Shown here: positions 1 to 6,060 of the stretch, one piece after another
Layout of the letters: the number at the start of each line of letters is the position of its first letter
Numbering within the stretch: position 1 is the stretch's first letter
Source: QHWK01 sp035315685
Lineage (GTDB): Bacteria; Acidobacteriota; Vicinamibacteria; Vicinamibacterales; CAVVIG01
Direction: 5' to 3'
Length of the DNA: 13,673 bases
NCBI GenBank assembly: GCA_035315685.1
Contig: DATFXR010000788.1
Span: 1-13,673, forward strand
Program-made: the position numbers and the translations under genes
Notes under the pieces: generated by a model
What the model was told of the DNA's origin: nothing
Seen by the model: only the letters and a program-made list of their open reading frames with translations
Databases searched by the model: none

Positions 1-683
1 GTGTCGTCGTCTGGCGTCAGGCCCGCCTCGAAGCCCTGGCCGCTCGCGCCGCCGTACGCGTCGACCGCCGCGCCGAGCGCCTCGCGATCGGCCGTGAAGT
101 CCTGATCGACATGCAGCGAGGTCGAGAACGAGACGACGGCGATCAGATCAACTGGCGAGAGCCTCTGGTCGATGTAGTCGTGCGCGGCCTTGACCGATCG
201 GTCGATTTCCTCGGGCTGCATCGAGCTGAGATCGAAGAACAACACGATCAGCCGTCGCCCGTGCATATCGATCTTCACGGGCTCCGCAGAGAACGTCGCC
301 TGCGGCGTCAGCGCAGGACGCGCCGCCGGGGAGAGGAGCGCTTGCGGAGCCGTCGCCGACGCCTCCGCCGGCCTCGGCACGTCCAGCTCCTCGACGTCGA
401 AGCTCGTGATCGTCTGGGGCTTGTCGTCCTCCGTCACCGAGAAATCGTCGCGCCTCAACCCGCGCACGACGGCGCCCGACTTGTCGCGAACCACGACGTT
501 GACCAGCACCAGCTCGGTCCCGGAGCGAAAGACCTGACCGCGCTGCGGCTGCCCCTGCGCGCGTGGCGCCGCGGTCCACAAACCGAGGAGGCCGCACAGC
601 AGAACGCGCACCGCACACACGCGCGCGGCAGAGCAGGCGCGACGGCGGAATGGCTGCGCGACGGAGATCACGACCAGATCCAT
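1..683 (-). CDS. VWFA-related acidobacterial exported protein (C-terminus cut by window edge)
   Basis: The frame is open from ATG at 683 to the window edge, giving 227 residues with the C-terminus missing. After a basic n-region there is a hydrophobic signal-like stretch (about residues 25-40, ending in TAAPRAQG), so the protein is probably exported. Residues 53-100 form the beta-rich N-terminal part typical of this family (SGTELVLVNVVVRDKSG, then a DDFSVTEDDKPQTI segment). The VWA fold starts near residue 144 with RRLIVLFFDLSSM. The MIDAS motif is degenerate: D151, S153 and then Met155 where the classical DxSxS has Ser. A matching VWA core follows (RLSPVDLIAVVSFSTSL, about 174-190). The start lies 2 bases after the receptor stop, which suggests co-transcription and translational coupling; no strong Shine-Dalgarno is visible. 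GTG at 620 or 611 would give a shorter, cleaner signal peptide. Such proteins are common in Acidobacteriota; their function is unknown, with ligand or protein binding inferred from the fold. Confidence 0.88.
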   Translation of the reverse strand, partial: MDLVVISVAQPFRRRACSAARVCAVRVLLCGLLGLWTAAPRAQGQPQRGQVFRSGTELVLVNVVVRDKSGAVVRGLRRDDFSVTEDDKPQTITSFDVEELDVPRPAEASATAPQALLSPAARPALTPQATFSAEPVKIDMHGRRLIVLFFDLSSMQPEEIDRSVKAAHDYIDQRLSPVDLIAVVSFSTSLHVDQDFTADREALGAAVDAYGGASGQGFEAGLTPDDD

Positions 684-685
684 GA

Positions 686-3600
686 TCAGAATCTGAATCG
701 CACCAGCAACTGGATCCGGCGCATCGGGCGGACCGAGGTCACCTGGCCGAATGTCGGAGAATTGACGACCGTGTCAATCGTGGCGAACTGGACGGTGTTG
801 AGAAGATTCGTCGCCAGCGCCTGAATCGAAAGACCGCGGGTCGTGGCGAACAGGATGTTGCGCGTGATGCCGAGATTCAGGACCGTCGTGCCGGGTCCGA
901 TGATCGTGTTGCGTCCTGAGTTGCCGAAGGTGCCTGGCGCCGGCATCGAGAACGCGGCGGTGTTGAAGAACAGCGTCGACGTCGGATCGGCAATGGCAAT
1001 CGGCGCGCCGTTGTAATTGGCGCGCAGCGTGCCGTTGGTGCCGCGGGCAACATCGCCCGCATCGGCCAGCACGCGGGCGGTGAACGGCGTACCAGACGCC
1101 AGCTGCACCGCGCCATTCAGCTGCCAGCCGCCGAAGATCGCCGCCGGGATGCCGGTCTGCGCCCAGTGGCGGTTTTCGCCGAACGGCAGCTCGAACGTGA
1201 AGTCGCCGTTGAACCGGTGCCGCTGGTCGAAGCTCGAGAGGCCACGCTCGGCCTCGAGGTGCAGATCGTTCTGGGCGACCGCCACGGCGCTGCCCCCAAT
1301 CGAGGAGGCGTCGTCGATCGATCTCGAGAGCGTGTACGAAGCGCCACCGCCGAAGCCGTGAGTCAACCGCTTGCGGATACGCAGCGTCACGGCGTGCATG
1401 ATCGAAGTGCCGCTCGACGATTCGTACAGGAACGGCGCGACGTCTGGAATGCGCAGGCCGTCCGGACCGCGGTTCGGTGCGCGGACGAGGTCGAGATCGG
1501 ATCCCTTCGAGCCCGTGTACCCGACGCCGACGATGATCGTCCCGGTCAGATCGCGCTGCAGATCGACGTTCCAGATCTGGACGAAGCCTGGCGTGTATCC
1601 CGGATCGACCGAATAGGTGTTCGATGCGACGGCCGGCGGAGCATTGAGGAGCGCCGTCTCGAGCAACGCCGGATCGGCCGGGGTCGCGAGCACGGTGTTG
1701 GCAGCGGCAAACGGCGGCTGACCGGCGAGCTGCTGGGCAATCGTCTGGTAGACGCTGGCGCTGTAGCTGATCCCGTAGCCGGTGCGCACGACCGTGCCCG
1801 GTTGCGGCCGCCAGGCCACGCCGACGCGCGGCGCGACGCCACCGCGGAACGGGTTGACGATCGTGTCGTCGAAGGCGCCGGTGTACGGCCCGACTCCGCC
1901 GGCGACGACCGGCGTCGCGGCGGTGAAATCGGGCGCGACGTCGAGCGTCACCAGGCGGTTCGACGCTTCCGACACCGGCGAGTAGTACTCGTAGCGGATG
2001 CCAGCATTCACCGTCACGGTGTCGCTGGCACGCCAGTCGTCCTGAACGAACAGATCCCACGATCGCGATCGAAACTGCTCGGTGCCCGGACCGAACTGCA
2101 CCGTGGATTGCTGCGGCAGGCCGAGCAGGAAGTCGGCAAGGTCGACGCCGGTGTAGACCCCGCTGAACACGAACGACCCGCGCGCGTTCGGATCCGTCCG
2201 GCTGTCGGCGTGGATGTCGCGGTAGTCGCCGCCCATGCGCAGCGTCTGGCGGCCGACGGTCTTCACGATCGTGTCGCCAACGGCGATCGTGCGGTCGGTC
2301 CGCGTCGCCGGGTTGGCGTCGCGCAGGCTGGTGAACGAGCTGAACGAAAGATTCGGCGCGCCCCAGTCGAAGGGATCGGCGGACACGCCGGAGATGCCGG
2401 CCGTGCCGGCGATGTTCTGATTGAAGGCGAAAAGGTTCGTCGTCTCGGTGTGCTGCCGGTTGAAGTCGAACCTGATCGAGTGCAGCATCCCCGCCTTCGT
2501 GAACGAATAGGTGCCGGGTACGTCCCACGCGCTCGACGTCGTCGATCCGCCGAGCGCCGGAAAACTGTTGGCGTTGGTTTCATCCGAGTGCCGATAGTGG
2601 ATGGTGACGTTGAGGTTCGACACGCCCGGACGGCCACCGCCGCTGCCACGGCCGCCGCCGAATCCGCCGCGCCCGCCGCCGCGTCCCTGCTGCGCCGCCG
2701 CGCCGAACGCGTGCACCAGGCGCAGGTTCACGTCGTCGAGATCGGTGGTCGTCGTGGTCACGGTGTGGAAGTTCTGTCGCGCGCCGTCCTGATTTGGCAG
2801 CGGGAACAGATTCAGCAGCGACTGTGCCGCGGGATTGAGACGCGATGCCGGAATCTGGTTGTTCGCGAACGGCACACCGGTGACGGGATCGACGATTCCC
2901 CGGCCGAGCGCCGACAGATCGCCAGCGCGCTCCGCGGCCGTCGGCACGGTTGAATAGGCGTCGAACGGATTGCTCGAATGATTGCCGGTGTAGTTCAGGA
3001 AAAAGAACGTCCGCTGGCTGTTCACGAGTTTCGGCACGACGAGCGGACCACCGATCGTCGCGCCGAAGCGCTGCTGCAGGTAGTCGGGCTTGGTCGGCGT
3101 TTGACCGTTGAGTGCGTACGGCGCGGCGTCGAACGCCGATGATCCAGTGCCTTGATAAATGCTGCCGCGGATCCGGTTTCCGCGGCCGCCGCGGCCGAAG
3201 CCGCCGGGACCAAGCGGGCCCCCTCCGAATCCGCCGCGACCAGCGAACGCGTCGGGACCTCCGCCAGTTGCCGCGCCGCCAAATCCGCGACCTCCAGCCG
3301 GAGGTCCACCGTCGCCCTTGACGCCATCGCCGTCGAACCGCTGCGCGAAGTCTCCGCGACCATTGCCGCCGAAGATCGAGTCGTTGGCGTTCGCGGCGGC
3401 GATCGCGGTCACCGATTCGCCGGACGTACCGGGCGAAAAGCCGGGCGGCAGGAGCACAGCCGCATCCGGTGCGGCGGCGTTCTCGTCTGCGGCGCCGCCC
3501 TGCGCGTCGGCGTCGGCCCGCAGCGACAGATTCTGAAACGGCTGCCCGGCCTGCGCGCCAGGTCGTTGTCCTCGGCCGCCGGACGGCCGGGCCGGCAGCG

Positions 3601-4030
3601 GCGCCGCCGGCGCGTTGTTCGTCGAGGTGGACGCGCTGAGGCGCGAAGGCTCGCCCGCCGGCGCGCGCGACGCGAGCGTCATCGACAGATCAACGCGAGG
3701 ACGGCAGTCCGCGGCGTCGATCGTCAACGGACGCGTCGCCGGCGCGAACGCGCTGAACTCCGCCTTCAGCGTGTACTCGCCGGCGGCCGGAATCTTCAAC
3801 GCATAGGTGCCATCGACGGCGGTTGCCGCGACATCCACCGTGCGATTCGCAGCGTCGAGGATCGAGACGACGACGCCGGGCAGCGGTGTGCGGCCGGAGA
3901 CGATCGCGCCGGCGACGGCGCAGTCAGTCGGCGACTGTTCGGCCAGCAGCGCGGGACAGATCGCCGCGGCGGTGAGGCACGCCGCGAGAACCAGTGCGCG
4001 AACGGAGCGAGGGGCGAGCGAACGATGCAC
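686..4030 (-). CDS. TonB-dependent receptor-like outer-membrane protein with carboxypeptidase regulatory-like domain
   Basis: 1114 residues. An Arg-containing signal peptide (about 1-30, cut near ALLA/EQS) precedes a CarboxypepD_reg/Cna-B-like domain (about 36-120, with GRTPLPGVVVSI and DGTYALKIPAAGEYTLKAEF), which holds the Cys pair C37/C109. A low-complexity Gly/Arg/Pro-rich linker spans about 240-288. The beta-barrel part follows (RFGATIGGPLVVPK, RTFFFLNYTGN, TVPTAAERAGDLSA) and ends with aromatic LLVRFRF, as expected for BAM-inserted barrels. A second Gly/Arg-rich insert sits at about 447-469. The segment LLPPGFSPGTSGESVTAIA (193-211) is typical of an acidobacterial receptor subfamily in which a classical plug domain is hard to recognise. 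No TonB box is evident, so active transport is inferred only from the family; polymer or oligosaccharide uptake is possible. The start is GTG at 4030. It follows msrB by 61 bases and precedes the VWFA gene by 2, so the three may be one transcription unit. Confidence 0.92.
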   Translation of the reverse strand: MHRSLAPRSVRALVLAACLTAAAICPALLAEQSPTDCAVAGAIVSGRTPLPGVVVSILDAANRTVDVAATAVDGTYALKIPAAGEYTLKAEFSAFAPATRPLTIDAADCRPRVDLSMTLASRAPAGEPSRLSASTSTNNAPAAPLPARPSGGRGQRPGAQAGQPFQNLSLRADADAQGGAADENAAAPDAAVLLPPGFSPGTSGESVTAIAAANANDSIFGGNGRGDFAQRFDGDGVKGDGGPPAGGRGFGGAATGGGPDAFAGRGGFGGGPLGPGGFGRGGRGNRIRGSIYQGTGSSAFDAAPYALNGQTPTKPDYLQQRFGATIGGPLVVPKLVNSQRTFFFLNYTGNHSSNPFDAYSTVPTAAERAGDLSALGRGIVDPVTGVPFANNQIPASRLNPAAQSLLNLFPLPNQDGARQNFHTVTTTTTDLDDVNLRLVHAFGAAAQQGRGGGRGGFGGGRGSGGGRPGVSNLNVTIHYRHSDETNANSFPALGGSTTSSAWDVPGTYSFTKAGMLHSIRFDFNRQHTETTNLFAFNQNIAGTAGISGVSADPFDWGAPNLSFSSFTSLRDANPATRTDRTIAVGDTIVKTVGRQTLRMGGDYRDIHADSRTDPNARGSFVFSGVYTGVDLADFLLGLPQQSTVQFGPGTEQFRSRSWDLFVQDDWRASDTVTVNAGIRYEYYSPVSEASNRLVTLDVAPDFTAATPVVAGGVGPYTGAFDDTIVNPFRGGVAPRVGVAWRPQPGTVVRTGYGISYSASVYQTIAQQLAGQPPFAAANTVLATPADPALLETALLNAPPAVASNTYSVDPGYTPGFVQIWNVDLQRDLTGTIIVGVGYTGSKGSDLDLVRAPNRGPDGLRIPDVAPFLYESSSGTSIMHAVTLRIRKRLTHGFGGGASYTLSRSIDDASSIGGSAVAVAQNDLHLEAERGLSSFDQRHRFNGDFTFELPFGENRHWAQTGIPAAIFGGWQLNGAVQLASGTPFTARVLADAGDVARGTNGTLRANYNGAPIAIADPTSTLFFNTAAFSMPAPGTFGNSGRNTIIGPGTTVLNLGITRNILFATTRGLSIQALATNLLNTVQFATIDTVVNSPTFGQVTSVRPMRRIQLLVRFRF

Positions 4031-4064
4031 TCTTCGCAGCGTAGCTGAGCGCCGCTGCGAGGAG
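4030..4064. promoter_or_regulatory. Hairpin over the start of the receptor gene
   Basis: Plus-strand arms CTCTTCGCAGCG (4030-4041) and CGCTGCGAGGAG (4053-4064) pair over 12 positions, with one T-G wobble and an 11-base loop. TTTT follows at 4065-4068, so read rightwards it resembles an intrinsic terminator, although no plus-strand gene is seen to end here. Read on the minus strand it lies in the leader of the receptor gene, and its 3' arm reaches the first base of the GTG start, so it could limit ribosome access or translation from an upstream msrB transcript. The pairing is directly visible; the regulatory role is inference. Confidence 0.35.
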
Positions 4065-4091
4065 TTTTGACAAAAACGTGAAAGAAAGCCT

Positions 4092-4481
4092 TTACGTCTT
4101 CTTCGGATCGAACGCGAGCGCGACGCCGTTCATACAGTAGCGCTCGCCAGTCGGCGCAGGACCATCGGGAAACACGTGGCCGAGATGCCCGCCACAGTGC
4201 GCGCAGTGCACTTCGACCCGCGTCATGCCGTAGCTGTGATCGGTCGTCGTGCCGATGGCGCCGTCGATCGGCTGATAGAAGCTCGGCCAGCCGGTACCGC
4301 TCTCGTATTTCGTGTCCGAGGTGAAGAGCGGCTGACCACAAGCAGTGCAGCGAAACGTACCGTCGCGCTTCTCGTGCAGCAGCGGACTGCTGCCGCGCCG
4401 CTCGGTGCCGTGCTCGCGGAGCACGTGAAACTGTTCGGGCGTCAGCGTGGCTTTCCAATCGGTGTCGGTTTTCTGCGTCAT
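4092..4481 (-). CDS. msrB: Peptide-methionine (R)-S-oxide reductase
   Basis: 129 residues, the normal length of a stand-alone cytoplasmic MsrB. It reduces the R-epimer of methionine sulfoxide in proteins and thus repairs oxidative damage. The four structural zinc cysteines are two CxxC pairs, C45/C48 (FRCTACGQPLF) and C93/C96 (VHCAHCGGHLGHVF). The catalytic nucleophile is C116 in GERYCMNG. Substrate-pocket residues lie in SGTGWPSFYQP (61-71) and the HxxGHVF segment. Position 63 is Thr where many MsrBs carry the resolving Cys, so regeneration probably uses another thiol or direct thioredoxin attack, as in other MsrBs of the Thr type. No signal peptide is present. The N-terminus (MTQKTDTDWKATLTPEQF) matches the family start, which supports ATG at 4481, although the Shine-Dalgarno is weak. 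It is followed after 61 bases by the receptor gene on the same strand; this proximity need not reflect a functional link. Confidence 0.97.
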   Translation of the reverse strand: MTQKTDTDWKATLTPEQFHVLREHGTERRGSSPLLHEKRDGTFRCTACGQPLFTSDTKYESGTGWPSFYQPIDGAIGTTTDHSYGMTRVEVHCAHCGGHLGHVFPDGPAPTGERYCMNGVALAFDPKKT

Positions 4482-4513
4482 GGGCCAGACGGGATTACTG
4501 TAGCATTCCTCCC

Positions 4514-4547
4514 GTGCCGGCCGCCCTGAAGGGCTGCGCTACCGAAA
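4514..4547. repeat. Candidate short dispersed intergenic repeat with GCCCTGAAGGGC hairpin
   Basis: The 89-base spacer between msrB and the LMF-like gene contains GCCCTGAAGGGC at 4523-4534, a small perfect hairpin. It lies in a sequence whose minus-strand reading spells VAQPFRAA. From memory, that peptide is a frequent spurious translation in Acidobacteriota genomes, which suggests a dispersed repeat. Only one copy is in this window, so the repeat status is inferred. There is no T-run, so it is not a standard terminator. Confidence 0.35.
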
Positions 4548-4570
4548 TGTCACCGAGCCGCGCTTTGCGC

Positions 4571-6001
4571 TCAGGGAGCGGCGGTTTGCGCCGCGAGGTA
4601 CTCGCCCAGGCGTTCGCGGCGCCACCAGATACCACGCCGATGCTCCTCCGGCGACGCGTAGTGATATTGATACAGCACCGCGCGGACGTATTTCGGGGCG
4701 CGCCCGCCGAACGGGTCGTACGCGAGCAGCCGCAGAACATCGGGCGCCGCCGTCAGCAACTGATGGCAGAAGCGCTGGAACCACGGCTCACTGCCGGCGT
4801 CTCCGAGCGCGGCAAACCACATCTGCCAGTCGAGCCGCGGCTGATGAGGCGCAACCCATGGCGGCCGCCTCCGGACATCACCGGCCTTGTACGCGAACTC
4901 GTACGGCTTCCACTCTTCGCCGTCGTTCGATCCCTCGACGATGATTTCCGGCCGCGTCGTCGTCATCACCGCGAAAAGCCCGTAGGTGTTGACGCTGCGC
5001 AGCGGCTCGATGAAATCGGCCAGCGGTGACACGAGCGGATAGGTCGGTAACTCGAGGCCGATCCGCGCCGCAAACATCGTGGCGGAGACGGAGCCGATCG
5101 CGACAGCAAGTGCGACCAGCATCATGTTGCGGATGCGTTCGCGTAGCAACACTGGCGCATTCGCAGCACGATCAGCGAGCATGTACACGCACAGCCCCGC
5201 CGCCAGGATATTGAAGAACGCGTAATTGCCGGTGATCGCGATCAGCAGCTGCAAGCCGACCAGGAGTAGGAACGCGACGCGTCGAAGCCGCAGCGGCGCG
5301 ACGATGAAAAACGGCGCGACGAGCTCGACGGTGAGGGTCGCCGCCGTGGTCGCCTTGTGAAACCACAACGGCATCTGATGCGCGTACCAGGCGACCGGTG
5401 TCGGAATCGGCTGCGTTTCGTAGTGAAACGTCATCGCGGTCAGGTTGCGCCACGTCGGATCGCCGCTTGCCAGCTTCACGATACCCGACCCGAACATGAG
5501 CCGGAACGACAGCCAGAGCATCAACCAGATGCCCAGCCGCGGCGGAGCGGCAGGCGCGCGCGGACGCTCGATGAGCACGAGCGGCGCAACGAAAATCGCG
5601 AGGAAGCCGGTCTCGAGCAGCAGCGCGTCCCACTGGTACGACAGGAACTCGCGCGCGACCACTGACAGCGACAGGTAGTCGAGCCACAGCAGCACGAGCA
5701 CGACCGTCGGCAGCACGCCGGCGACGAGCAGGACGCCCAGTGCAGCGCCGCTCAACGCGAGCCCGCGCAGAAATGCATCGCTGGTGCTGATCCAGCAGAG
5801 CGTCGGCAGCAGACGAAACCGATCGACGCCGATCTGCTCCGCGAGCACGAAGCCTCGCGCGCTGGCCATGTACGCCCGCGCCGGCAGGATGCCGCCGGCG
5901 CCGATCAGGCCCACAATCTGACCCGACAGCGACCAGAACGCGAGGAAATAGACGACGCCCAGCAGCCGCAAGAACAGCCAGTTTGCCCGTGCCGGCGTCA
6001 T
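4571..6001 (-). CDS. Lipase maturation factor (LMF1-like) family membrane protein
   Basis: 476 residues. The family is recognised from LSYQWDALLLETGFLAIF (120-137), the FGSGIVKLASGDPTWRNLTAM segment (170-190), FHYETQPIPTP (192-202) and the C-terminal hallmark region TYGLFAVMTTTRPEIIVEG (339-357), followed by WVAPHQPRLDWQMWFAA (382-398). Several membrane helices occupy roughly residues 8-37, 78-143, 155-175, 218-275 and 290-312. After about 330 comes a soluble domain of some 145 residues that is the conserved part of the family. In vertebrates LMF1 is an ER membrane protein needed for folding of dimeric lipases. The role of bacterial homologues is not established, and no lipase gene is nearby. 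The ATG at 6001 is supported by the usual start just before the first helix. The gene is divergent from the ADOP permease, with 59 bases between the starts. The stop at 4571 is flanked by two short GC-rich palindromes (4560-4570 and 4578-4594) without a T-run. Confidence 0.9.
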   Translation of the reverse strand: MTPARANWLFLRLLGVVYFLAFWSLSGQIVGLIGAGGILPARAYMASARGFVLAEQIGVDRFRLLPTLCWISTSDAFLRGLALSGAALGVLLVAGVLPTVVLVLLWLDYLSLSVVAREFLSYQWDALLLETGFLAIFVAPLVLIERPRAPAAPPRLGIWLMLWLSFRLMFGSGIVKLASGDPTWRNLTAMTFHYETQPIPTPVAWYAHQMPLWFHKATTAATLTVELVAPFFIVAPLRLRRVAFLLLVGLQLLIAITGNYAFFNILAAGLCVYMLADRAANAPVLLRERIRNMMLVALAVAIGSVSATMFAARIGLELPTYPLVSPLADFIEPLRSVNTYGLFAVMTTTRPEIIVEGSNDGEEWKPYEFAYKAGDVRRRPPWVAPHQPRLDWQMWFAALGDAGSEPWFQRFCHQLLTAAPDVLRLLAYDPFGGRAPKYVRAVLYQYHYASPEEHRRGIWWRRERLGEYLAAQTAAP

Positions 6002-6060
6002 CGCCCTGTTATAGCGCCCGGGCTGTGAACCGGCTGCAACGAATCGACGTAATAGAGCGC
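6002..6060. promoter_or_regulatory. Divergent promoter region between LMF-like gene and ADOP permease
   Basis: This spacer separates two divergent starts and so should hold both promoters. On the minus strand TATAAC (plus positions 6008-6013) matches five of six consensus -10 bases, in otherwise GC-rich DNA. It lies only 6 bases before the LMF ATG, which would give an almost leaderless mRNA. The plus-strand reading of the same bases, TTATAG, could serve the permease. No good -35 at normal spacing was found, so the assignment is weak. Confidence 0.3.

Noticed and set aside
1166..2953. A 595-codon plus-strand frame opposite the receptor gene
   Set aside because: Arg/Val/Asp-rich with no domain character; it is the shadow of the receptor barrel coding sequence.
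4482..4510. Leader peptide ATG-CTA-CAG-TAA after GGAGG upstream of msrB
   Set aside because: The ribosome-binding site is only 1-2 bases from the ATG and the peptide is three residues; no attenuator structure accompanies it.
5983..6060. Upstream ATG at 5983 for the ADOP permease
   Set aside because: It overlaps the start of the divergent LMF-like gene and adds residues unlike the standard MSLLQDLKFAVR beginning.
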